Source: Sporomusaceae bacterium | Lineage (GTDB): Bacteria; Bacillota; Negativicutes; Acidaminococcales; JAJUGR01 | Length of the DNA: 64,000 bases | Direction: 5' to 3' | Assembly: GCA_029265905.1 (NCBI GenBank) | Contig: JAJUGR010000002.1 | Location: 145,996 to 209,995, forward strand | In this document: in pieces, positions 1-8,495 of the stretch | Layout: every line of letters starts with the position of its first letter | How positions within the stretch are numbered: position 1 is the first letter of the stretch | The notes under the pieces: generated by a model | Database searches by the model: none | What the model saw: only the letters and a program-made list of their open reading frames with translations | Told to the model about the DNA's origin: nothing | Made by a program: the position numbers and the translations under genes

Positions 1-750
1 GCGCTGGCGGCCAGCCAGCTCGGTCCGCTGGCACTCTCGATACGGCGCATGGCGTTTGTGCGGGAAGCCTGGCAGGTGAAGGAGGCGGTGCGGGAAGCGC
101 AGCAGCTTGGCTGCCCCGTTTTCGTGCTGCTGACGGATGAAGCGCTGGCCAGGCTGGCGAGACAGGCCGCCGCGCTGGCGGGGGTTGTCTGCTATGACGT
201 GCTGGGCCCCTTGGTGCAGGCTTTGGGGGCCGCCGCCGGGGCCGCGGCGGCAAGCAATCTGCCGGCGGCGCTGCAGGCGGAGCGGCGGGTTGTTTCAACT
301 GAAGAGGCCGTTCATTTTGCCGTGCGCTACGACGACGGCCGCAAGCCGGACGAGGCGCTGGCGCTCGCCGACGTGGTGGTGATTGGCGTGTCGCGCACGT
401 CGAAAACGCCGCTTTGCCTTTACTTGGCGCGGCGCGGCTTTAAAGCGGCCAATATCCCGCTTGCGCCGGAATTGCCGGTCCCTGACGCCCTGTACCAAGT
501 GCCGGGCCACCGGATTGTGGGGCTGGTGATGCGTCCGGAACGGCTGGTTGAACTTAGGGAGAAGCGCCTGGCCGGGTTGACGCATTTTCGCGCCAGCATG
601 AGTTATGCCTCGCGCCAACGGGTCCTATTGGAATTGGATTATGCCTACCGGATCATGGAAAAGCTGAAGTGCCGTCAGTTGGACATTACTGACATGGCTG
701 TGGAAGAAGCGGCGCACTATATTGCTGAATGGATGAAAACGGAGGGATAA
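1..750 (+). CDS. PPDK regulatory protein, bifunctional kinase/phosphorylase (DUF299), 5'-truncated by the window edge
   Basis: Family members regulate pyruvate, phosphate dikinase by ADP-dependent phosphorylation and Pi-dependent dephosphorylation of a Thr near the catalytic His. The frame is open from base 1 with no start codon in its first 16 codons. The first ATG, at 49, has no ribosome site, so the true start lies upstream; 249 residues are visible and the family is usually about 270. The P-loop GVSRTSKTP lies near residue 130, as in the family. The stop at 748-750 sits only 2 bases before the ppdK start and the ppdK ribosome site lies inside this gene, so the two are co-transcribed. The direct pairing with ppdK argues for a PPDK regulator rather than the related PEP synthase regulator. 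Confidence 0.93.
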   Translation, partial: ALAASQLGPLALSIRRMAFVREAWQVKEAVREAQQLGCPVFVLLTDEALARLARQAAALAGVVCYDVLGPLVQALGAAAGAAAASNLPAALQAERRVVSTEEAVHFAVRYDDGRKPDEALALADVVVIGVSRTSKTPLCLYLARRGFKAANIPLAPELPVPDALYQVPGHRIVGLVMRPERLVELREKRLAGLTHFRASMSYASRQRVLLELDYAYRIMEKLKCRQLDITDMAVEEAAHYIAEWMKTEG

Positions 751-752
751 AC

Positions 753-3413
753 ATGGACAAAATGGTGTACTTGTTTGAAGAAGGCAACGCCACGATGCGG
801 GATTTGCTCGGCGGCAAAGGCGCGGGCTTGGCCGAAATGACGCGCATCGGGCTGCCGGTGCCGCCAGGCTTGACGATCACGACTGAAGTCTGCCGCGCCT
901 ACTACCGCCAGGCAGAAAAACTGCCGGCCGATTTGCCGGCGTTGGTGCGGTCGGCCCTGTCCGTGGTGGAGGCCAAGACGGGCCGGCGGCTGGGGGACAA
1001 GGACAAGCCGCTCTTGCTGTCCGTCCGTTCCGGCGCCAAATTCTCCATGCCCGGCATGATGGATACCGTGCTCAATTTGGGGATTAATGACGACACGCTG
1101 CCGGGGCTGGCCGCCATGACCGGCAACCGGCGGTTCGCGCTGGATGCGTACCGGCGCTTTTTGCAGATGTACGCCGATGTGGTGATGGGGTATTCCAAGC
1201 ATGCTTTTGCGGCGCTGCTGGAAGAGAAAAAGCGCAAGGCGGGCGTCAAACTTGACCAGGAGCTGAGCGAAGCGCAGCTGGCCGAAGTGGTGGCCGACTA
1301 CAAGCAGCTCTACGCGCGGCTGTCCGACAAGCCTTTTCCCACCGATCCGTTTGAACAACTGATGCAGGCCGTTGAAGCGGTGTTCCGTTCCTGGAACACC
1401 GAGCGGGCGAAGGTTTACCGCGAACTGCATGGCATTTCCCACGACCTGGGCACGGCGGTAAACATCCAGGCGATGGTGTTCGGCAACATGGGCGCCACGT
1501 CCGGCAGCGGCGTCGCCTTTACGCGCAATCCGGCCAACGGCAACAAGGAAGTGTTCGGCGAATACCTGGTTGATGCGCAGGGCGAAGACGTGGTGGCCGG
1601 CATCCGGACGCCCAACCCGATTGCAAAATTGCGGCAGGACATGCCGGGGGTTTATGAGCAGTTCATCCAGGTGACGGAGCGCCTGGAAAAGCATTATCAG
1701 GATATGCAGGACATTGAGTTCACGGTTGAGGAAGGCAAGCTCTACATCCTGCAGACGCGAAACGGGAAACGCACCGGGCAGGCGGCGGTCAAAATCGCGC
1801 ACGACCTGGCGGTGGAAGGGATTATCGCCAAGGAAAAAGCGCTCCTGCTGGTCGAACCGGCCCATTTGGAGCAGGTGATGCACCGGCAGGTGGATGAAAG
1901 CACCCCGCTGCAGGTGATTGCGCGCGGTCTGCCCGCGTCGCCGGGCGCCGCGGTCGGCCGGGTCGTTTTTTCCGCCGACGAGGCCGACCGCAAGCACCGG
2001 GAAGGGGAAAAGGTCATCCTTGTCCGCATGGAAACGACGCCGGAGGACATTCACGGCATCGTGGCCGCCGAGGGGATTTTGACGAGCCGGGGCGGCATGA
2101 CGAGCCACGCCGCCGTTGTGGCGCGCGGCATGGGCAAGCCCTGCATCTGCGGGTGCGAGGCGGTGCGGATCGACTACGACGCACGCCTGTTCCGGGCCGG
2201 CGAGCTTGTCGTCAAGGCGGGGGATCTGCTTTCCCTCGACGGCGCCAGCGGCCGGGTGATTTTGGGCGAAGTTGTGATGTGCGACCCGGAATTGTCGCCC
2301 GAGTATGAAACCCTGCTGCGGTGGGCGGACGAGACGGCGCGCGTCAAGGTGCGCGCCAATGCCGACACGCCGGCCGATGCGGCTCTGGCCAGAGCGTTCG
2401 GCGCGACGGGCATCGGCCTTTGCCGCACGGAGCATATGTTCATGGCGACGGACAGGCTGCCTTACGTGCAGCAGATGATTTTGGCCGGCACGGTCGCCCA
2501 GCGCGAGGCGGCGCTGAAGCATCTGCTGCCGATGCAGGAAGCGGACTTCTACGGCATTTTCAGTGCGATGGAGGGCCTGCCGGTCACGATCCGGCTGCTT
2601 GATCCGCCGCTGCACGAGTTTTTGCCCAAAGAGGACGAGGTGCTGACCAGCGTATTGTCGCTGCGCCTGGCCGGCGATCAGTCGCGCAAGCTGGCGGAGC
2701 GGGAGGCGCTGCTGGCGAAGATCCGCGAGCTCAAGGAGGCCAACCCGATGCTGGGGCACCGCGGCTGCCGCCTGGGCCTCACGTATCCGGAAATATACGA
2801 GATGCAGATCAAGGCGATTTTCCTGGCGGTCGTGCGGCTGCTGCAGGAAGGCAAGCAAGTGCTGCCGGAGATCGAAGTTCCCTTGACCGTCGACAAGCGG
2901 GAGCTCGATGCCTGCATTGCCCGGGTGCATGAAACCGCCCGGCGCGTCTGCGCTGACGAAGGGGTGCAGGTTGATTACCTGGTCGGCACGATGATCGAGT
3001 TGCCGCGGGCGGCGCTGCTGGCCGATGAGCTGGCCGCTTCGGCTGATTTCTTCAGCTTCGGGACGAACGACCTGACCCAGACGACGTTCGGCTTCAGCCG
3101 CGATGACGCGGAGGCGAAGTTTTTGCCGCATTACTTGCACCAGGGCTTGTTGGCGGAAAACCCCTTCGCCGTGCTGGACCGCAAGGGGGTCGGCGGCTTG
3201 ATGAAGCTGGCGATTGCCGGCGGGCGCAGTGTGAAGCCGGGGCTTTTGATCGGCATCTGCGGCGAACACGGCGGCGAGCCGAACTCGATTGCTTTTTGCC
3301 ATGAAATCGGCCTTGACTATGTAAGCTGTTCGCCCTACCGCGTGCCGATCGCCCGGCTGGCGGCGGCGCAAGCTGTCTTGGCCGGCGGGGCGGCCGGCGG
3401 TGGAACAAAATAA
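753..3413 (+). CDS. ppdK: Pyruvate, phosphate dikinase
   Basis: Interconverts pyruvate + ATP + Pi with PEP + AMP + PPi in the cytoplasm. The protein has 886 aa, the normal size. The N-terminal ATP-grasp domain contains SVRSGAKFSMPGMMDT. The central swivelling domain carries the phosphohistidine signature GGMTSHAAVVARGMGKPC, with the catalytic His at residue 452. The C-terminal PEP/pyruvate barrel has FGTNDLTQTTFG and GICGEHGGEP with its acid/base Cys. The ATG at 753 is chosen because GGAGGG (741-746) sits 6 bases upstream; an in-frame ATG at 729 lies inside the preceding gene and lacks a site. It follows its own regulator, so flux between pyruvate and PEP is likely set post-translationally. 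A strong terminator follows. Confidence 0.97.
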   Translation: MDKMVYLFEEGNATMRDLLGGKGAGLAEMTRIGLPVPPGLTITTEVCRAYYRQAEKLPADLPALVRSALSVVEAKTGRRLGDKDKPLLLSVRSGAKFSMPGMMDTVLNLGINDDTLPGLAAMTGNRRFALDAYRRFLQMYADVVMGYSKHAFAALLEEKKRKAGVKLDQELSEAQLAEVVADYKQLYARLSDKPFPTDPFEQLMQAVEAVFRSWNTERAKVYRELHGISHDLGTAVNIQAMVFGNMGATSGSGVAFTRNPANGNKEVFGEYLVDAQGEDVVAGIRTPNPIAKLRQDMPGVYEQFIQVTERLEKHYQDMQDIEFTVEEGKLYILQTRNGKRTGQAAVKIAHDLAVEGIIAKEKALLLVEPAHLEQVMHRQVDESTPLQVIARGLPASPGAAVGRVVFSADEADRKHREGEKVILVRMETTPEDIHGIVAAEGILTSRGGMTSHAAVVARGMGKPCICGCEAVRIDYDARLFRAGELVVKAGDLLSLDGASGRVILGEVVMCDPELSPEYETLLRWADETARVKVRANADTPADAALARAFGATGIGLCRTEHMFMATDRLPYVQQMILAGTVAQREAALKHLLPMQEADFYGIFSAMEGLPVTIRLLDPPLHEFLPKEDEVLTSVLSLRLAGDQSRKLAEREALLAKIRELKEANPMLGHRGCRLGLTYPEIYEMQIKAIFLAVVRLLQEGKQVLPEIEVPLTVDKRELDACIARVHETARRVCADEGVQVDYLVGTMIELPRAALLADELAASADFFSFGTNDLTQTTFGFSRDDAEAKFLPHYLHQGLLAENPFAVLDRKGVGGLMKLAIAGGRSVKPGLLIGICGEHGGEPNSIAFCHEIGLDYVSCSPYRVPIARLAAAQAVLAGGAAGGGTK

Positions 3414-3418
3414 GACTT

Positions 3419-3446
3419 GCGGGGGCCGAGCGGCCCCCGTTTTTTT
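3419..3446 (+). terminator. Rho-independent terminator of ppdK
   Basis: A GC-only stem (CGGGGGCC / GGCCCCCG) with a tiny loop is followed by seven T residues directly after the ppdK stop. Confidence 0.92.
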
Positions 3447-3459
3447 GCCTGAATTTTTC

Positions 3460-3488
3460 ATGCAATGCGCGGCCAAATCCTTTATAAT
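3460..3488 (+). promoter_or_regulatory. Probable promoter of the kinase/lipoprotein/HD-GYP operon
   Basis: A perfect TATAAT lies at 3483-3488, about 43 bases before the kinase start. The -35 region is weak (TGCAAT at 3461-3466, spacer 16). GGGGAGG lies just ahead of the ATG at 3531. Confidence 0.55.
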
Positions 3489-3530
3489 GAAATGATGGAT
3501 ACCAAGATAAATTGACGGGGAGGTGGACGC

Positions 3531-5699
3531 ATGACGATTGACTTAAACCAGCTGTGCATGGGGTGCATGCGCTCCAAAGACGCCCCGGTTTGCCCCTTCT
3601 GCGGCTGGCGCGATCCGTCGTCGCCGGCGGCGGAGCCGTATTTGCCGCCGCGCACGCTGCTGAATGGACGGTATCTGATCGGCCGGGTGCTGGGGCATGG
3701 TGGGTTTGGCATCACCTATTTGGGTTGGGACACGACCCTGAACATAAAAATAGCCGTCAAGGAATATTTCCCGACCGGCCTGATGGCGCGCATCCCCGGA
3801 CAAACAACCGTTTCCGCCTATAGCGGCGAGCGGGGAGAAACCTATCAGGCGGGGTTGGCGCGCTTTTTGGAGGAAGCGCGCGAGCTGGCCCGCTTTGACG
3901 ACCATGCCAATATTGTCGGCGTCAGGGATTTTTTTGCCGCGAACGGCACGGCGTATATGGTCATGCAGTGCCTGGTCGGCCTCACGCTGAAGGAGCATCT
4001 GGCGGCGCAGCCCGGACAAAAGCTGCCTTATGCGGTGGCGCTGCGCATCATTCTGCCGGTTTTGGACGCGTTGGACAGCGTGCATGCGGCCGGACTGATT
4101 CATCGGGACATCAGTCCTGACAACATTTATCTGACGAGCCAGGGGCAAGTGAAAATACTGGACTTTGGCGCTGCCCGGCAGACGCTGCGCGGACAGGAAA
4201 AGAGCCTGTCGATCATTTTAAAGCCCGGCTATGCTCCGTTCGAACAGTACCAGAGCCGGGGCGAGCAGGGGGCCTGGACGGACGTTTACGCCGCCGCGGC
4301 GACCCTGTACCGCATGCTGACCGGCGTGACGCCGCCCGATTCGGTCGACCGCCTGGCAGCCGAGCAGCTGCAGCTGCCGTCGGCCTTAGGGGCGCTGCTG
4401 ACGCCGGAAGCGGAGGATGTGCTGCTTCACGCCCTGTCCATCCGGGCCGAGGAACGGATCAAGGATGTTTCGACCTTCAAGCAGGAATTGCTGGCGGCGT
4501 CGGGCGTGACGGAGGCGGAGGCATTGAGCGTTCCGGCGCCGAAAGCGGCGCCGAATGAGGTCTGCTTTCCGATTGCGCGACCGGCGGACAGCCTGTCGCA
4601 GACTGCGTCAGCCGCGTTTTTCTCCGCTGCGGCGGAGGCGACAGGGGGGGCGGGTCAAAGCGGTGCGGCGGATACGATTTTTGCGGGCCAGGCGAGTACG
4701 GCGGCGGGAACGCCTGCGCCGGCAGGAAAGAAAAAATGGTTCAAGGCGGCCGCGCTCGTCTTGCTGTTGGCCATGCTGTTTGCGGGCGCCTATTACTGGC
4801 TCAGCCGCGGGCAGGGGGAAAAGGTGCTGGCCGACGGCAGCCGCTATACCGGACAGTACCGCTGGAACGTGCCAAACGGCCAAGGGGTTTTGCAGCGGCC
4901 GGACGGCGCCGTATTCTCGGGCAACTTCCAGAACGGCAAGCTGCAGGGCGAGGGACGCTTTGAAGACCCCGCCAATCAGATCCGGTATCAGGGCGCTTTT
5001 AAAGATGGCCTGTTCGAAGGCCGCGGCAAATATACGGATGACAAGTCGGGACTTGTCTACGAAGGCGAGTTCAAGGCCGGACTGCGGGCGGGACAGGGAA
5101 CGCAGACCGTCAAGGGGCAGACGCGGTATGAGGGCGAATTCCGCAATGACGCTTTTTATGGCCGGGGCAGCCTCACGCTGCCTGACGGGACGATCATGCG
5201 CGGCTTTTTCCGCGAGGGACTGCGTGAAGGCAGCTTTCTGCGGATTCCTCCCGCTGAAAATATGATTTATACCAGCCGGTATGCCAAGGACAAGATGCTG
5301 GACAGAGAGCAGCCGGTTGCGCCGTTTACCGTCAAGCAGCTGCGTTTCCGCAATGAAGACGGCAGCGGCGCTGCCTTGGGCGATTTTGACACGCGCTTTT
5401 CGCAGGCGGAGCTTCGCCGGCCGGTGTTCTACATGGAAGCGGTGAACGATCTGCCGCGCGGCTTTTCCGGCCTGATGCACGTCGCCTACCTTGATCCGGG
5501 CGGGCAGGTGCTGCGCGAGGCGGCGACCGCTTCCGACCGGGCTTCTTTTGCCGTGCCGATCAAGTTTGAGGCGGCCGGCGAGCAGCAGGTTTTCCGCGGC
5601 GGCTGGAGCGCGGCGGAACGCTTTGAAAAAGGCAGCTACCGCGTTCAGTTTTGGTGGCTTGACGTAAAGGTTGCCGAGGGCGTGTTCGAGGTTTACTAG
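3531..5699 (+). CDS. Membrane Ser/Thr protein kinase with N-terminal zinc ribbon and extracytoplasmic MORN repeats
   Basis: 722 aa. A four-Cys ribbon (C9, C12, C21, C24) precedes a Hanks-type kinase domain at about 45-320. The glycine loop GHGGFG is near 54-59, the lysine of AVKE is K77, the catalytic loop is H191-R-D193 reading HRDISPDN, and DFG starts at D211; GYAPFEQY follows near 234. A low-complexity Ala-rich linker leads to one membrane helix (about 405-425). After that come at least five MORN-type repeats (about 433-570, e.g. YEGEFRNDAFYGRGSL) and a C-terminal domain of about 130 residues that I do not recognise. The kinase is therefore cytoplasmic and the MORN part probably outside. 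All kinase catalytic residues are present. The next two genes follow with 2-base gaps. Its substrate is unknown. Confidence 0.9.
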   Translation: MTIDLNQLCMGCMRSKDAPVCPFCGWRDPSSPAAEPYLPPRTLLNGRYLIGRVLGHGGFGITYLGWDTTLNIKIAVKEYFPTGLMARIPGQTTVSAYSGERGETYQAGLARFLEEARELARFDDHANIVGVRDFFAANGTAYMVMQCLVGLTLKEHLAAQPGQKLPYAVALRIILPVLDALDSVHAAGLIHRDISPDNIYLTSQGQVKILDFGAARQTLRGQEKSLSIILKPGYAPFEQYQSRGEQGAWTDVYAAAATLYRMLTGVTPPDSVDRLAAEQLQLPSALGALLTPEAEDVLLHALSIRAEERIKDVSTFKQELLAASGVTEAEALSVPAPKAAPNEVCFPIARPADSLSQTASAAFFSAAAEATGGAGQSGAADTIFAGQASTAAGTPAPAGKKKWFKAAALVLLLAMLFAGAYYWLSRGQGEKVLADGSRYTGQYRWNVPNGQGVLQRPDGAVFSGNFQNGKLQGEGRFEDPANQIRYQGAFKDGLFEGRGKYTDDKSGLVYEGEFKAGLRAGQGTQTVKGQTRYEGEFRNDAFYGRGSLTLPDGTIMRGFFREGLREGSFLRIPPAENMIYTSRYAKDKMLDREQPVAPFTVKQLRFRNEDGSGAALGDFDTRFSQAELRRPVFYMEAVNDLPRGFSGLMHVAYLDPGGQVLREAATASDRASFAVPIKFEAAGEQQVFRGGWSAAERFEKGSYRVQFWWLDVKVAEGVFEVY

Positions 5700-5701
5700 A
5701 A

Positions 5702-6457
5702 ATGAAAAGGGAAGCGGGGCGGCTTTCATTGAAAAGGAATGCAATGGCCTTTGTGTTGCTGGTGGTGCTGCTGACGGCGTCAGGGTGCGCCAAGGGCGAC
5801 ATCACCCTGGACCTGCGGAAAATCGGCCAGGCGGACGTGTCGTGCCAGGTGCTTGTCGCGCCGGCGCTGGCTGTGCCGCTTGAACAAGTCAAGGAGCAGT
5901 TCCGCAGCGACCAGTTTCAGGTCGCGGATGTGCGCGACGGCGACTGGGTTGGTTTTACCGCCGAGCGCCACTTTGACCGGGTGCGGGACGTAAAAGACAT
6001 CCGGCTGTTCCAGTCCGTCCGGAAAAACGGCGAGAGCAAGGCGGGGGCCGCGGCGCCGGCCGCGGAGAAAGCGAAGCCGTTTCAGTCCGAGATCGTGACG
6101 GAAAAAGGCTGGTTTGTGGATACGTACAAAGTCAATGCGCAGCTTCGTCTGGACCAGCAGCTGCCGCTAAAAAAGACGGAAGAAAAGCAACTGGCGTCCT
6201 TCTTGCTGTCGCAGGTGAAGCTGAACTTCATTGTGAAGCTGCCGGTTGTGGCGTCAAACAGCAATGCCGCGGAAGTGCGCGACGAAGGCCGCACGCTGGT
6301 CTGGCCCGTCAACCTGACCGCGGAGACGTATGTCCATGCGGAGGCAAAATTGCTGAACTGGCCGCGTATCGCTGGCGCCTGCCTGGCGGTCATCATTGCC
6401 GGGGCCGTCGTCTGGCGGAAGCGGGCGGCGCGCAGCAAGCGGGAAGGAGCGGCCTGA
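5702..6457 (+). CDS. Predicted lipoprotein with C-terminal membrane anchor, unknown function
   Basis: 251 aa. A hydrophobic signal segment ends in the lipobox LTASGC. The mature part is polar, resembles the DUF3153-like lipoproteins only loosely, and ends with a second hydrophobic helix (AGACLAVIIAGAVVW) and a basic tail. The protein is thus tethered to the membrane at both ends. The ATG at 5702 gives a 29-residue leader; the in-frame ATG at 5744, preceded by AAAAGG, would give a more typical short signal peptide and cannot be excluded. It lies 2 bases after the kinase gene and 2 bases before the HD-GYP gene, so a role in the same envelope signalling unit is inferred, not shown. Confidence 0.75.
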   Translation: MKREAGRLSLKRNAMAFVLLVVLLTASGCAKGDITLDLRKIGQADVSCQVLVAPALAVPLEQVKEQFRSDQFQVADVRDGDWVGFTAERHFDRVRDVKDIRLFQSVRKNGESKAGAAAPAAEKAKPFQSEIVTEKGWFVDTYKVNAQLRLDQQLPLKKTEEKQLASFLLSQVKLNFIVKLPVVASNSNAAEVRDEGRTLVWPVNLTAETYVHAEAKLLNWPRIAGACLAVIIAGAVVWRKRAARSKREGAA

Positions 6458-6459
6458 CC

Positions 6460-7635
6460 ATGCAACGACTGGCAAGGAAGGATTTACACGCGGGCCTGGT
6501 CATGGCCGAGGCGCTGCTGGATAAGGACAATCAGGTTTTGCTGGAGGCGAACACGGTTTTGACCGCGCGGCACCTGGAATTGCTGGCCGCCTGGCAGGTG
6601 GATTTTATCCGCGTCCGCGAGGCCGGCGACACGGACGCCTCGCTGGCGGAGCAGTTGGCCCTTGCGCGGCAAGCGGAGCGCCGTGAACCGCCGGCGCCGC
6701 CGGACAACCTGCTGCTACTGGGCATCAGCGGCCGCGCGGTGGAGACGATTTTAGCCGGAGGGGTTGAAGCGGGCGCGGACGGGGCGGGCACGCTGCTCCG
6801 TCCGGCCGCTCTGCGGCAGTATGATGACATTTTAACCGCCTTATCCATGTGTCTGGTGAGCGTCCGCGGCCAGGAGCTGGCCTTGAAGCAGCTGAACGAA
6901 ACGGCGGTGCTGATTTTACGGTACCTCCTGGCGACCCCGGGTGTTGTCGGATACACGATGCGCCCGTTGGCCCGGCCGGTCGCCGAAATCGCCCGCCACA
7001 CCCTGTCAGTGAGTATTTGGGCCGGGAAGATCGCCCAGCTGCTGCGGCTTTCCGCGCGCGAAATGAGCAATGTCGTCTATGGCGCCGTGCTGCATGATGT
7101 CGGCAAGACCGTGTTGCCGGAGGCGGTGGCCTTTCCGACGCAAAGGCTGACCGGCGAGCAGCAAGCGCAATACCGCAGCCACGTGGCGTTGGGGGTTTCC
7201 CTTTTAAAAGATAAAAACTGGATACCCAAGGACGCGTTGCTTATATTGGCGCAGCACCATGAACGGCAAGACGGCAGCGGCTTTCCGATGCAAACGCCGG
7301 GCGAAAAAATCCACCGGCTGTCGCGGATCATCGCGTTGGCCGATTCGATCGACCGGGCGCTCCATCCCGCGCGCAAGCCGGCGCTGACCCTGCCGGAGCT
7401 GGCTGAAACGCTGCCGTTTTGGCAGACGACGCATGATCCGTCGCTGTGCTTTTTAGTCAAGCAGTATTTGGAGGACTTCATCTTCAGCAATCGCATCACG
7501 CTCAATGACGGGCGGCAAGGGGAGATTATCTACCGCCACCATGCCTTCCGCGAGCCGGTGATCAGGACGGCGGACGGCGAAGTGATCGACCTGAACCGCC
7601 AGGCGGATGTGCGGGTCGAGCAGTATCGCCTGTAG
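6460..7635 (+). CDS. HD-GYP domain protein, probable cyclic-di-GMP phosphodiesterase
   Basis: 391 aa. The HD-GYP domain occupies roughly residues 185-340. The metal-binding H212-D213 lies in LHDVGK, followed by the conserved HVALGVSLL His, then H266-H267 and the signature DGSGFP, a usual variant of GYP. The metal ligands therefore look complete and hydrolysis of c-di-GMP is expected. The N-terminal 60 residues resemble the small module often found before HD-GYP domains; no receiver or membrane segment is seen. AAGGAG (6441-6446) precedes the ATG. It is the last gene of the kinase-lipoprotein unit, so kinase signalling and c-di-GMP turnover may be linked. No terminator is obvious before the next promoter. 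Confidence 0.88.
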   Translation: MQRLARKDLHAGLVMAEALLDKDNQVLLEANTVLTARHLELLAAWQVDFIRVREAGDTDASLAEQLALARQAERREPPAPPDNLLLLGISGRAVETILAGGVEAGADGAGTLLRPAALRQYDDILTALSMCLVSVRGQELALKQLNETAVLILRYLLATPGVVGYTMRPLARPVAEIARHTLSVSIWAGKIAQLLRLSAREMSNVVYGAVLHDVGKTVLPEAVAFPTQRLTGEQQAQYRSHVALGVSLLKDKNWIPKDALLILAQHHERQDGSGFPMQTPGEKIHRLSRIIALADSIDRALHPARKPALTLPELAETLPFWQTTHDPSLCFLVKQYLEDFIFSNRITLNDGRQGEIIYRHHAFREPVIRTADGEVIDLNRQADVRVEQYRL

Positions 7636-7647
7636 GGCAAGCAAAAG

Positions 7648-7691
7648 ATTACACAGATTTAACAACGGCGGCTTGCCGTTCGCGCTATAGT
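7648..7691 (+). promoter_or_regulatory. Candidate PhoP-box promoter of the first phoU
   Basis: TTAACA at 7659-7664 is preceded at 11-bp phase by a degenerate ATTACA (7648-7653). A TATAGT -10 lies at 7686-7691, 21 bases after the last repeat. The geometry matches the better pst promoters in this window. It is the weakest of the four. Confidence 0.5.
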
Positions 7692-7724
7692 GAAAGATAA
7701 AGTATGGTGCAGGAGGTGCTTGGA

Positions 7725-8396
7725 ATGAACGTAAGACGAGATTTTGATGAAAAATTGCTGCATATTCAGCAGCAAGTAGAAAAGATGGGACTGATGACGG
7801 CCGATTTCATTGATTCGACGGTTGAGGCGATGATCACGATGAATCCAGTGGAGGCAAAGGCCGTTCGGCAGGATGAAAAGCAAATCGACGCGGTGTTCCG
7901 GCAGGTTGACGAACGCTGCATCGTTTTGATGGCGACGCAGCAGCCGGCGGCCGGCGACCTGCGGTTTTTGGTCAGCAGCATGAAAATCGCCGGCGAGCTC
8001 GAGCGCATTGCCGATTACGCCAACAACATCGCCAAGAAGGTGCAGCGTCAGCGCCTGGCCAACATGACGGCTTTGCTGGGCGAAGAGTGGAATGAAAAGG
8101 TGCGGACGATCGGGCATACGGCTTCAGCGATGCTGCGCGAGGCGATGCAGGCCTATGTGCAGCATGATGCGGCGGCCGTCGCCGGCATTATCGCCAAAGA
8201 CGAGATCGTCAACAGTTTGAACAAGCAACTGTTTGCGGACATTCTGACGGCGGCCCCGCAGGAGCAAACCGCCTTAGCGGCCGTATTCCAGGTCCATACG
8301 GTGATCCGCTACATCGAGCGGATGGCGGACCGCTCGACGAATATCGCCGAACAGGTTTTCTACATGTCAAAGGGCTTTCCGTACACCAAATTTTAA
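7725..8396 (+). CDS. phoU: PhoU phosphate-signalling protein (first copy)
   Basis: 223 aa, all helical, with two PhoU repeats. The metal-binding type motifs are visible in repeat 1 (GELERIADYANNIAKK, near residue 87-102) and repeat 2 (RYIERMADRSTNIAEQ, near 195-210). PhoU restrains PhoR signalling and modulates Pst transport. AGGAGGT (7711-7717) sets the start at 7725 rather than the upstream in-frame ATG at 7704. It is followed by pstS, pstC and pstA on the same strand; phoU first in the cluster is unusual, because it is normally last. The paralogue at 42968-43630 is divergent. Confidence 0.93.
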   Translation: MNVRRDFDEKLLHIQQQVEKMGLMTADFIDSTVEAMITMNPVEAKAVRQDEKQIDAVFRQVDERCIVLMATQQPAAGDLRFLVSSMKIAGELERIADYANNIAKKVQRQRLANMTALLGEEWNEKVRTIGHTASAMLREAMQAYVQHDAAAVAGIIAKDEIVNSLNKQLFADILTAAPQEQTALAAVFQVHTVIRYIERMADRSTNIAEQVFYMSKGFPYTKF

Positions 8397-8419
8397 TTTG
8401 GTTAAGAACGGGTGAAAAA

Positions 8420-8464
8420 TTAACATTGCCTTAACACTGCCCCCTGCGGTCTATGTGATACAAT
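8420..8464 (+). promoter_or_regulatory. PhoP-box promoter of the first pstS
   Basis: Two perfect TTAACA hexamers at 8420-8425 and 8431-8436 are 11 bp apart. A -10 TACAAT lies at 8459-8464, 22 bases further on, and no good -35 is present. This is expected of an activator-dependent Pho promoter. Confidence 0.75.
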
Positions 8465-8495
8465 CAAGTTGAATCATAGGCTGCAGGGGGTTTTT

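Noticed and set aside
717..3476. Very long open frame on the minus strand opposite ppdK
   Set aside because: Antisense artefact of GC-rich codons: low-complexity Arg/Gln/His-rich translation, no ribosome site, and it lies opposite an unmistakable ppdK.
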